This document shows, piece after piece, positions 25,199 through 36,800 of a DNA stretch of 64,000 nt. The number at the start of each line of letters is the position of its first letter. Positions within the stretch are counted from its first letter, which is position 1. Below the pieces are notes generated by a model. That model was not told where the DNA came from. It worked only from the letters and a program-made list of their open reading frames with translations, and did no database searches. Source of the stretch: Penium margaritaceum. Lineage: Eukaryota; Streptophyta; Zygnematophyceae; Desmidiales; Peniaceae. Where the stretch lies: assembly GCA_023375785.1 (NCBI GenBank), contig SZWC01001584.1:92789-156788 (forward strand), in the 5' to 3' direction. Made by a program: the position numbers and the translations under genes.

Positions 25199-28100
25199 TC
25201 ACGGGCGCACGTCGACCGAACTCACAGCCTTCTAGAACGAGTCGTGCTTCAATGCCTTGGTCAAGAAGTCAGCCAGCTGTCGTGCTATCTCAACCCACAA
25301 GATGCTAATGTTGCCGTCATGCAACAATCAATGCACATAGTGATACTCAACGTTGATGGGCTTTGTGTGTGCGTCATGCACACCGTCATTGTCGGCGATG
25401 GCCATGGCGCTCTCATTGTCACAATGCAACGTGATGGATGCGACAGACTGACGCAATTCCGACAACAAACAACGCAACCACACACTCTCACACGCGACTG
25501 ATCCAAGGGCAATGTACTCAGCCTCAGCAGTGCTACGTGCAATGTACCTCTGCTTGCCACTTCGTCATGACATAGTTGTGCTGCCAATCAGAAAGATCCA
25601 ACCAGTGCCACTCTTACTATCCAGACTGCGGGCCCAGTCACTGTCAGTGTAGCCTACTGCAACAATAGACGGCTGGCGGTGGAACATGAGACCTCGTCGA
25701 GGAGTCGAGACAACATAGCGCAATACTCGGATCGCTTCCTCAAAGTGGAGGTGACGCGGCTCCAGAGAAAACTGGACCAGGAGGTTGAAGTTGAACGCGA
25801 TATCTGGGCGTGTCATCGTCGCAAGGAACATCACTGACCTGATGACTCGCAGGTACGTGGTCACATCAACTCGCTCTCGCACAACACCTGGGTCAGGACT
25901 GTTTAGCCTCACCTGGCCATCGGATGACATGGGTGAAGATGCGCTCGGCACGAGCGGCAGGTCCTCCGCAAAGCGGGTGGACAGAGTCTGCACATAGGCA
26001 GTCTGGTGGATGTGCAAGACGCACTGGGAGCGATCATGCTCGAGCTCCATGCCCAGGAAGACTCGGGCAGATTCAAGATCCTTCATGTGGTACGCGGCAT
26101 GCAGCAAGTCCTTGACAAGCTAGATGGTAGCCGTGTCTGGTGAAGCGATGAGGAGATTGTTGACAAAAACCAGAACAGTAGCAAAATTCTAGCCTTGCGG
26201 AATTACAAATAGTGTGGGGTCAACGGTGCTGCACGGGAGCCCGTCGCAAAGGTGCGTGCTGCTGATCTCCTGGTTCTACCACCAAGGCGACTGCTTCAAG
26301 CCATATAGGGCCTTCCGCCTCCGCCAGACTCTCCCACTGTCATGGTCGAAGCCTGGGGGCTGCACCATGTAGAGCTCCTCACCCTCCAGTGAGCCATGGA
26401 GAGAAGCGGTGCTCACGTCCATCTGATGCACCTCCCACCCATGTTGGGCAACCAGGCTAAAGAGCACCCAGCTAGTGGAGAACCGGCCAACTGGGGAAAA
26501 GATCTGGTTGACCCCAGGGATTAGGGAAAACCCTTTGGCTGTGAGGCGGGCATTGTACTTGTCCAAGGACCCATTGGGTTTCCACTTGCGCCGAAAGACC
26601 CACTTGGTGCCGATGGGCCTCCGACCTGGAGGAAGGTTGACAAGGTCGTACACGTGGTGCTGTCGGATGGAATTGAGTTCATCACCGTAGGCAGCATCCC
26701 AGTGTGCGGCCTCAGAAGAGGCTCGTGCTTCGTGCAGGGTGGTGAGGTCCTCCGGGTGTACTATGGAGCGGACTGAGAGAGCGTATGCATCTCAAGCTCT
26801 AGGTGGGATGCGCGCGAGTGCAGCCACAATACCGTGCCAATGCTAGTGATGAAGCATGGCATAGCCTAGTACGGAGCCCCGGTGAAGGTCTACAATGATG
26901 GTCGAGGTGGTCAGGCCGAGGGCCTTGGTGCCAGGATCCCCACTCACGACCGTTGGAGTGGAGGAGACACGTGGAGCCATAGGAGGCCAAGGTGCCACGG
27001 AGCGCGGTGCCACGGTCTGCGCGCTCACTGACGGCTTGGGTCGGAGGCTGCCGCCTGGGCCACGTGTGTAGCGTGGCAAGGCAGGAGATGGCACTGAGTT
27101 CGACGGGCCAACGGAGGCGGACGTGACAGCTGGCCCGGAGGGGCCAGCCGATGCAACCGGGGCTGCTGGCTCAGAGGGGCCAGCGGATGCAACCCGGGCT
27201 GTCGACCTAGAGGGGCCAGTGGATGCGATAAGGACTGCTAGCCTGTAGGGGCCATTGGACTCGATTGGGGATGCCGACCCGGAGGGGAAAGTGGACGCGA
27301 TGGGGGCTACTGGCCCGTAAGGCCAGTGGAAGCGACTGGAACTGCCTGTCCAGAGGGGCCAGTGGACGCGACTGGGGCTGCTGGCCGGGAGGGGCCAATG
27401 GACGCGACTGGAACCGCCGGCCCAGAGGGGCTAGTGGACATGACTGGGGCTACTGGCCCGGAGGGGCCATCGGACGCGACTTAAGCTGCCGGCCCGGAGG
27501 GGCCAGTGGATGCGAATGGGGCTGCTGGCCCAGAGGGACTAAGGGATGTGTCACCCACAAGCGGCAGGACGGAGGACGGACTCACCACTCCCCCACACGA
27601 CAGGATAGAGACGTATGAGCTGGAGCGAATGAGGTCATAGGAAAACATGTCCTCAAAGAAGAGGGCATCGCGGGACTCGACAATGTAGTGTCGGGATCGA
27701 TCCCAGAAGCGCCAGGCCTTAGACTAACAAGAGACTCCAAGGAAGGTGCAATGACTTTTGCGTGGGGGCGAGTTTGCCGCCCTGTTGCGAGACGGGCAGC
27801 CACACAATGGCCACGCAGCCCCAGACACGAGTCGGGCGGAGGTCAACACGCTTACCGCACCAATGTTGGTACGGCGTGGAATGGCGGGGAAGGGGACCAT
27901 GGGGAATCCGGTTCCATACCCATGTCATGTAGGCCATGGCTTCAAAATAGAAGCCATCAGAGAGACCAGACTCAACCCGCATGGTGCGGACAACATCGGC
28001 CATGGTACGGTTCCACGTTCGGACACATCGTTCTGGGCGGGCGTGTACAGTGCAACGGTCTCATTGTGGATACCCCGTAAGGCGAGAAAGGTCGTGATCT

Positions 28101-30817
28101 CACACATGTACGTACCACCGTGATCGGAGTGAAAGCAGCAAAGAGAGCAACCACACTTGCGCTCCGCAAAGACAAGCCATTCCTGGATGGCATGGGCGAC
28201 CTCGCTCTTCTGCCAAAGGTAGAAGACCCAGCGGTAGCGAGAATAGTCGTCAGTTAGGGTGAGGACATAACAGCCATGCTCTCCGATGAACTCGGTGGGA
28301 AAATGGCCCATGACGTCAAAATGGACCAGGTCGAGAGGGGCGGATGCACGGGAGAAAGACAAAGGCTATGTGGACCGGTGCATCTTCCCCTGAGTACAAT
28401 CAATGCACTTTGTGGGGCACCAGAGAGGAAACGTCTCCGGGTCAAGGCCGTTGGCCGGCTGGGTGCAGAGCATGCAATCTACAACAGCAGAGTGGGCGTG
28501 GCAAAGGTGGCGGTGCAAGAGGCGGGTGTGCTGAGGATAGAGTGTGCTGGTGACAAACGCATGGCCTACAACGGGGAGGAGACTGAAGGAGAGGAGGACA
28601 GACGAGGTACATGCCATAGGTTACCACGAGTGGTGTCGTGCAGTACGACAAGACCAGACGGACGCAACGACACAGTGCCAACACCACGTGAGTGCACAAT
28701 GTCTATGCTCATGCGATCAAGGGCAGTGAAGGACAAGAGGCTGAGCTTGAGACCTGGGATGAAGAGGACATCGGTCAGAAAGATATCACCGGTAGGACCA
28801 CGGAAACGAATGACACCAACACCGTGGATAGCCAACACCTTTCCAGAGCCCAGCCGGACACCAGAGACATTGCCAACAGGAGCGAGCATGCTGAAGGCCT
28901 CACAGGAGGCCGTCATGTGATGCGTGGCCTTGGAGTCGATGATCCAGGTCTCAACAGGGTCCTGGACCGGGGTTGCCAGATTGCTAACGGTCACATGGCA
29001 GCAAGCAAAACATGCGGACGCGATGGAAGGGGACGCGAACCAGGACTGCCAATCATCAAGCCATGCAATGTCATCATGCAAGGGGGTAAATGAGACCATA
29101 GGAGACGACAAGACAGACGAGGAAATGGGACATGACCTTAGCTCAGTTTCTGTCATGCAGGGCTAGGCAGGAGAGTAAGAAGTGACGCAACTTACACTTC
29201 CCTGGGGGGGAGGGCAAGGTAGGCCAAGCTGGAACGCAATGAACTGCTCTAGTTGACGCTCACAGGAGGACGGGACGGGAGTGTAGACCGAGTGCAGAGT
29301 GCTGGCACCGGAGCCCGGGTAGGAGGAGGAATGTGCCGGTGAAGGAAACGGAGGCGCCCACGGTTGTGGATGGTACCACTACGGTGTGGGTGTCTGCTGG
29401 AGTGGCAGAGCTGTCAAAATGGCGGAGGTGCTGGACGAGGCCAAGGCGTCAGGGCCGGCGGCAGCTATGGCGGCAAAGGCGAGACGACACTCCCGCTGGC
29501 GATGCATGGTGGCGATGATGCGCGCCTCGTCTGTCGGGAGAGGGCATGTGTACCACCCATGCGAGGCTGGCCACAGTTGTGGCAGACCGAGCCACCACCG
29601 CTGGACCTAGTCAACGGCTACTGCTACGGCTACGGGAGACCCTTGCCTTTCTTGTTCCGGTGCTTCTTCCTCCCTGAAGACGATGAGGTAGCTACAGCGA
29701 GGGAAGCGAAGGCCACGGAGGCAACAGCAGGGGAAACAAGAGCCTATGTGCGCTGGAGTCATAGCTCTAGACAAGCTTCCTCAATCCGGAGGAAGAGCTC
29801 GTATGCCCAAGGCATGAGGGTTCCCTAGGCTGCCATGGTGGAGAGGACGTCTTGGGATTAGTGCACAAAGACGTCCGCGTACGCGTCAGTGACGCTGCGC
29901 TTGATGGTAAGGAGCACGGCCAGAGGGGGTGGGGTAGAGGTGCCAAGACGACGAAGGATGTCCTCTGCCCGCTGCCACTAGGCAATGACCGTCTCAGTCT
30001 CCCCCATGTGCAAGGAGTTGAACTCCCGCAGCAGACAACTAGTCTCAGCCTCAGTGGAGAGGACGTGCCACGCAGCTGCAGGGTCTGGGGTGGCACCAGC
30101 GGTGAAGTTGCCGAGGAAAGGCTCTAGGGCCAGGCGGGAAGCCGGAGGGGCCACGGGGACGAGGGCACGTGCGGCACGACCAACGTCATACAACTAGTCG
30201 GCCTGGATGGGGTCATACGGGAGGGTGTAGTATGCCCAAAGGCCCTCACCCTGCGCCGAGATCCGGAAGCTAAGCTCCCAGCTCCGGAACTGCTAGCCGA
30301 CCTGAATTGGCGGAGGCGGCGTCTCAAAGTACTTCTGCCTATGGCCGGCACCCAGAGTGGGGCCAAGGACGGAGGTTACCATCTGCCGCAGGCGCTGAGT
30401 CTGCTGCTACACTAGGAAATGTGTGGCGGCAGACACAGCGGGGCTGGCGTGCCCTACAGGAATGAATGGTGGAAGCGCACTGGTGGTAGTGTGGGAGGCC
30501 AATGGCTACAGCGCTGCAAGCGATTGCGTCAGGGTAGAGAGCTGTTGCTGAAGAGCAACCAGGGGGTCAGGGTTGCCACCAATGACGCCAGAGGGCTGTT
30601 GTTGTTGCAACTACTGCTGCTACTACTACTGCTGCTGCTGTTGTTGCTGCTACTACTCCTGCTGTTGCTGCTGCTACTGCTGCTACTTTTGTTGTTGTTG
30701 CTGTTGCTGTTGTTGCTGCTACTGCTGCTACTTTTGCTACTACAACTGCTGCAAGAAAGAAGGGTTGGGGATCCCCCCAATAGGGGAGGACCCCTCCTTA
30801 GATGGGCTATTAGTCAT
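25199..30817 (-). pseudogene. Element F1 gag-pol polyprotein (inactive)
   Basis: Gag starts at the ATG at 30817-30815. This start is supported by a shared N-terminus in F1, F2 and H (S-P-x-x-E-G-S-S-x-x-G-G). PolyQ tracts follow, then the Gag core (about 30330-29780) and a zinc knuckle near 29590 broken by a 1-nt deletion after CHNCGQP. The protease box near 28950 reads DSKATHHM: Gly of DSG is Lys. Integrase about 28400-27700 (LTLTDDYSRYRW, MTWVWNRIPHGP). A Pro/Ala/Ser repeat about 27560-27110 and RT about 26700-25900, with FVNN at 26167-26156 in place of YVDD, so both catalytic Asp are Asn. RNase H ends at the stop 25201-25199. Stops occur in every domain. Confidence 0.82.
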
Positions 30818-31640
30818 AGTAGATTATGGTGTCTCTCTTTTCCCCTCTTTTCTTTTTTTTGTTGTTTCTGCCTCTTTTGTGGGCTACAGATGTCAGCAAT
30901 GACGTCAACCAAATATGGCTGACGTCAGCAGATGCTACTACGTTGTGTGCAGGGCTACTACTTTGTTTTCGTTCTTTTTGTTGTTGTTGATGAAGTCAGT
31001 AGTGACTTCAGCGGGCGGCCGCTGACGTAAGTAGTGGTTGATGCAGCCGCTGCCGCGCGGCTGTAGCCATTGTTGCTGCTACTGCTCCTGTTGTTGCTAT
31101 TGCTGCTGCTGCTGCTGCTACTATTGCTATTACTGCTATTGTTGCTACTGGTACTGTTGCTGCTACTGTTGCTGTTGCTACTGCTGCTACTACTACTACT
31201 ACATTTGCTGGCAATGTGGGAATCTTGTTTTTTTCTTTGTTTCTTCTTGCTTGTCACTACGAGCTGGCTACTTGCTGTGAGCGACAAGCCGCGAGCAGTG
31301 AGCTCGCCGCTCACTGCTCGCTTTGCGCTACACACTGCAAGCATCGAGCTCACTGCTAGCAGCTCGCTGCTCATAGCAAGCAGCGGGCTGCGGGCAGCTA
31401 CGGCTGCTCTTGCTGCTGGCTGCAAGTGCAGCAACTGCAACTGCTGCTGCTGCTACCGTCGGCTATTACTACTGTGAATTGCTACAAGCTGCTGCTGCTA
31501 CCGGCTGTTGCTCGCAACTGCTGCTACTGCTGCAAGCTGCTGTTGCTACGAGGTGCTGCAACTACTAGCTACTGTAGTGTGGAGATGTTGTTGCCACTGC
31601 TCGCTGACGCTGCAAGCTACTGCTGCTGCTACTGTCTGCT
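30560..31640 (-). repeat. CAG-type trinucleotide-rich leader and gag start of F1
   Basis: Interrupted CTG/TTG triplets on the plus strand (CAG/CAA on the coding strand) at 30600-30750 and 31070-31210, with a GCTG-rich area to about 31640. The part below 30817 encodes polyGln of Gag. The rest is non-coding leader. Confidence 0.75.
30900..30927 (-). promoter_or_regulatory. Two TGACGTCA palindromes upstream of F1 gag
   Basis: TGACGTCA at 30900-30907 and 30920-30927, about 85-110 bp upstream of the gag ATG on the minus strand. A diverged TGATGTCA-like copy lies just beside them. Position and motif are shared with F2 and H. Confidence 0.55.
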
Positions 31641-31944
31641 GTTGTCAGTCACACCTGGATGACGTCGCCGCGCGCGTTGTCGCCAGCAAGCGCCTGACGT
31701 GGCCAGCTGCTCACCTCCTCGCGTCAAGCATGGGGGTCAGTGCTGCCGGGAAAAATCCGGCAGCATTTCTCCTGGCCCAGTGGCCGTGGGAAAAATTCTT
31801 ACGCCACCACCAGGCGGGTCAATACTGCCAGGAAAAATCCGGCAGCATTTCCCTTGCACTGGTGCATATGGGGGTCCGCCAGCATTGTCTGGCACATGTA
31901 CGTCAGTCTTCTACTACTGCTGCTACGCTCTGGCTCAAATACCA

Positions 31945-32690
31945 AGAATAAGTCTAGAAGCTCTCGGTTTGTTACTCAGACGTACGCGCGCCAGTGTCAG
32001 TGCCAGAAAGCAGCTGGAAACTGAAAGTTACTGATTAGGAATGAAGAATGAGCAACAATAGGAGACCCCTCCCAATTCTAGCTCCCCCCAACTAGTGTAG
32101 AAATTGTTACTCAACTAACCAGCCAATCAGAAAATAGTCCTAAACCTATTTTCTGGCAAGCAAGGTTTTCTCGGTGAGCGCTACCAGACGCCCGACAACC
32201 CAAGACCAGGGTGTCGTCCGTTTTGCCTTAAAACTGGACCATACCATAATACTGACGTTGCAAACGCAGTCGAGCAGTCAGAATCAGCTTGAAAAATAGC
32301 AGCAAAGAGTTATAGCTGCCCGAACCCATGCAGTGCCTGCGACACTCAGTGATGCCAAAGAGGGCCACACAACAAGAGATAAGGACCCTAGGCACAGCAC
32401 GATGCTGCAGACGCAATGCCACAACCAGAAACAGCGCTGGGTGCATGTAGACAATGTTTGCAGTGGCAATGACCGCCGGCGGCCCGACCGCCAAGGAGGC
32501 CTGCTAATGGAGCTGAGCGCGTCGCCAGGGGGAGGAGGCTCCAGCGAATTGTGAGTGGACCTCAGAGTGCGTCGGCTCCACCAAGAAACTCTCTAGCAGC
32601 GTCGAATCTTACCGTCAGTCATCTGCACACCAATGTACTCAAGACGGGAGGACACAACAGAGTACAATGAGGGATGCACGAAAACGAACA
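31945..32690 (-). repeat. Element F1 5' LTR (shortened at its 3' end)
   Basis: It matches the H LTR but lacks the last roughly 100 bp. A decayed primer site (GGCTCAAATACCA on the plus strand, 31932-31944) lies next to it. Confidence 0.78.
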
Positions 32691-32695
32691 GTCAG

Positions 32696-32892
32696 CATGA
32701 ATCTGATGACGTCAGCAAAAATGCCAACGTCGAGACAGCTCTCCCTTTTTTTTACAACCCTCGCGGTTGTTGCCTTGCTGTGTAGGGGTGGCTGCTCCCC
32801 AACAGCCATGCGAAAGGTGCACGAAAGCTCTGTAGCAACTTCCGCTCAACTATTGCTGCTGCTGCATTGGCGCCTGTAGCAACACCCACGTG
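32696..32892 (-). other. Element D leader fragment between F1 and F2
   Basis: About 200 bp of D left between two insertions. It contains TGACGTCA at 32707-32714. The flanking 5-mers are the target duplications of F1 (GTCAG, 32691-32695) and F2 (GCTGC, 32893-32897). No gene is seen. Confidence 0.6.
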
Positions 32893-32897
32893 GCTGC

Positions 32898-33746
32898 AAA
32901 TGGAAACTATACTAGAGCGCAGGTTGGGGCAGTGGCGGTGTTGATGTAGCGTGCGGGCTTCCACGCAAGTTGCTCAGTCAGTTGCCCCCTCAGTCTGTTG
33001 CTCTATAGTCTGAGAGCTCTGGTTTTGTTACTCAGAAACGCACGCGATAGTGTTAGCGTCAAAAGGAGTTGAAAACTGGAAGTACCTGGTTAGGAGTCAA
33101 GAATGAACAACAATGGGACACCCCTCCAAGTTCTAGCTCCCCCCCACTAGTGTAGAACTTGTTACTCAGCTAGCCAGCCAATCAGAAAATGGTCCTAGAT
33201 CTATTTTCTGGCAGGCAGGGTTATCTCGGTGAGCCCTGCCAGACGCCCGACAGCATAAAACCCGGGCGTCGTCCGTTTTTCCTGAAAACTAGACCATACC
33301 ATAACGCCAATGCTACGACCGCAGTCGTGCAGTCAGAATCAGCAAGGAAAACAGCAGCAAAGAGTTATGACTACCCGAACCTAGGTAGTGCCTACGACGG
33401 TCCATGACGTCAAACAGTGGCACGCAGCAAGAGACATCGGCCCTAGGCAAAAGACGATGCTGCAAACGCAATGGCACTGTCAGAACTCATGCTTGGGGCA
33501 TGCAGACAGCATCTGCGATGGCAATGACCGCCAGTGGCCCGACCGCCGAGGAGGCATTCCAATGGAGCTGAGCACATCGTTGGAGGGAGGAAGCTTCAGC
33601 AAACTGCGAGTACGCCTCAACGTGCACCGGCTCCACCGGATGACACTCCAGGAGTGTCCAGTCTCGCCGTCAGTCATGTGCACGCCGAAGTACAGAAGCC
33701 AAAAGGACACAACAGAGCACAATGACAGATGCGCAAAAAACCAACA
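32898..33746 (-). repeat. Element F2 3' LTR
   Basis: It starts AAATGGAAACTATACTAGAG on the plus strand and ends AAACCAACA before ACCCCCATGACTC. It aligns with 40073-40926. Confidence 0.82.
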
Positions 33747-33853
33747 CACCCCCATGACTCATAGGCATGGTGCACATGTGCGGGTAGAGACACAATCAAG
33801 AACCAGACTCCACCAAGGCACGCAGAGACGTAGGCAGGGAAAATGAGAGACAC

Positions 33854-36800
33854 TCACGGACGCACACCAACCGAACTCACAACCTTCTTGAACGAGTCGC
33901 GTTTGAGTACCTTGGTATAGAAGTCAGCTAGCTGCCGTGTTGTCTCAACCCACACAATGCTAACACTGCCCTCATGCAACAACAAATGCACATACTGATA
34001 CTCAACATTGTGCTTTCTACGTGTGTGATGCACGCCGTCATTGTCGGTGATGGCCATGGCGCATTCATTGTCACAATGCAACGTGATGGATGCGACTGAC
34101 TGACGCAACTCGAAAAACAGAGGATGCAACCACACACTCTCGCATGCGCCCGAGCCAAGGGCCACATACTCAGCCTCATCAGTGCTGCGTACAATGCACC
34201 CTTGCTTGCCACTGTGCCAGGACACAGCTATGCCGCCGATCAGAAAGATCCAGCCTTTCCGACTCTTACCGAGTGGACCACCGTCCCAGTCACTATCGGT
34301 GTAGCCCACCGCGACCACAGATGGCTGGCGGCGGAACATGAGACCTCGCCAAGGCATCGATGCAACATAGCAAAGTACTCAGATCACGGCCTCAAAGTGG
34401 AGGTGATGCGGCTCCTGAGAAAATTGAGCCATGAGGTTGACGGCAACCGCAATGTCTGGGCGCGTCGGCCTCGCCAGGAACATCAGTGACCCAATGACTC
34501 GCAGATACATGGTCACGTTGACCGGCTCCCCCACAACAGCTGTGTCACGACTCTTCAGCTTTACCTAGCCATCAGGTGACATGGGTGAAGATGTGTTGGG
34601 CATGAGGAGCATGTCCTTGGCAAAGCGAGTACACAGGGTCTGCACATAGGCAGCCTGGTGGACGTGTAGGATGCCCTGGAAGCGATCATGCTCGAGCTCC
34701 ATGCTAAGGAAGACGCGCGCAGACCCGAGATCCTTCATCTGGTAGGCGGTGTGCAGCAGGTCCTTGACACGCTGGACGACAGCCATGTAAGGCGACGCAA
34801 TAAGGAGATCATTGACATAGACCAGGACAGTGGCGAGGGCCTGGCCTTGCGGGCTGACGAACAATGCCGGGTCAGCGGTACTATGTTGAAGGCCGCCGCG
34901 AAGGAGCATGCTGCTGATCTCCTGGTTCCAACACTGAGGCGACTACTTCAGCTTGTAGATGGCTTTTTTCAATCTCCAGACTCTCCTAGTGCCGTCCTCG
35001 AAGCTTGGAGGCTGCACCATGTAGAGCTACTCACCCTCCAGCGAACCATGGAGGAAGGCGTTGCTCATGTCCATCTGATGCAGCTCCCACCCATGTTGGG
35101 CGACGAGACTGAAGAGTGCCCGACTACTGGAGAATTGACCAAGTGGGGCAAGGATCTGCTCGTAATCAACCGCAGGGGCCTGAGAAAACCCCTTGGCTAT
35201 GAGGCGGGCCTTGTACTTGTCCAAGGACCCGTCGGGCTTCCATTTGCACCAAAAGACCCACTTGGCACCGATGGCCTTCCTTCCTGGAGGGAGGTCCATG
35301 ACGTCATACACGTGGTGCTGTCGGATAGCATCAAGCTTGTCAGCGCGGGCAGCATCCAAGTTTGCGACCTCAGAAGAGGCACGAGCCTTGCGTAGGGTTG
35401 CTCAGTCCTCTGGGCGTGCTATGGAGCAGACAGAGAGGGCGTGAGAATCTCGAGCTCCAGGTGGGATGCGTGCGAGTGCAGCCATGACAGCATGATGATG
35501 CTTGTGATGAAGCATGGCGTAGCCCAGTGTAGAGCCAGGGTGAAGGTCTGCAATGATAGCCAAATTGGTCAGGCTGAGAGCCTTGGCGCTAGGGTCCCCA
35601 CTCACGACCGTAGGAGTGGAAGAGACACGTGGAGCGACAAGGGGCCAAGACACTGCAGGGCAAGGTGTTGCGGTCATTGCGCTCATTGACGGCCTTTGTC
35701 CGAGGCTGCCGCCTGGGCCACACGTCTAGCGCAGTTGAGCAGGAGATGGCGCCGAGTTTGACGGGCCAGAGGGGCCAATGGACGTGACTGGGCTGCAGGC
35801 CCACAGGGGCCAACGGATGCGACTGGGGCCGCCGACCCGGAGGGGCCAGCGGGCACAACTGGGGTGGCTGGCCCAGAGGGGCCATCGGACGCGACTAGGG
35901 CCGCCGGCCCGGAGGGGCTAGCGGGCACGACTGGGGCGGCTGGCCCGGAGGGACCATTGGATGAAACTTGGGCGGATGGCTCAATGGGACCACAGGACAC
36001 GACTGGGACCGCCAGCCTGGAAGGGCCAACAGGCGCGTCTAGGGTTGTCGGTCCCGAGGGACCATCGGGAGCGTCTCGGGCTACTGGCCTGGAGGGATCA
36101 GTGGATGCGACTGGGGCAGCTGGCCCACAGGAGCCAGCGGGCGCCACTGGGGATGTTGGCTCGAAGGGGCCGGCGGGTGCGACAGGGGCTACTCGCTCGG
36201 AGGGACTAAGTGATGTGTCACATGGAAGCGGCAGGATGGAGGGTGGACTCACCACTCGCCCGCGCAACGGGAGGGATACCGACAAGCCGGAGCAAACCAG
36301 ATGGCGTGAAAACAGCTCCTCAAAGAAGAGGGCATCGCAGGACTCGACGATGTAGTGTCGAGAGGGATCCCTGAAGGGCCAAACCTTCGACTAACGAGAG
36401 ACACTCAGAAAGGTGCAAGGACGCCTGTGGGGGGGTGAGCTTGCCACCCTGCTGCGGGGCGAGCAGTCACATAATGGCCACGCAACCCTAGACGCAAGCA
36501 GGGCGGAGGTCGGCTCGCCGACGGCACCAGTGCTAGTACGGCGTGGACTGGCGGGGAAGGGTTCTGTGAGGAATCCGGTTCCAGACCCATGTCATCTACG
36601 CCATGGCTTTAAAGTAGAAGCCATCGGAGAGACCAGACTCAACCCGCATGGTGCGGATGGCATCGGCCATGGTATAGTTCCACCTCTCAGAGACGCCATT
36701 CTGGGCGGGCGTGTAGGGCGCGGACGTCTTGTGGTGGATGCCGCGGGTGGCAACAAACGTCGTGGTCTCGCCCATGAACTCACCTCCGCGATGGGAGCAA

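Larger units (their letters stand above)
24247..32690 (-). mobile_element. Element F1: copia element (H family) nested in D
   Basis: On the minus strand: 5' LTR 32690-31945, primer site, polyQ leader, gag-pol, PPT at 25105-25092, 3' LTR 25091-24247. The target duplications are GACAG (24242-24246) and GTCAG (32691-32695), one mismatch. LTR and coding sequence match element H throughout, with heavy decay. Confidence 0.83.
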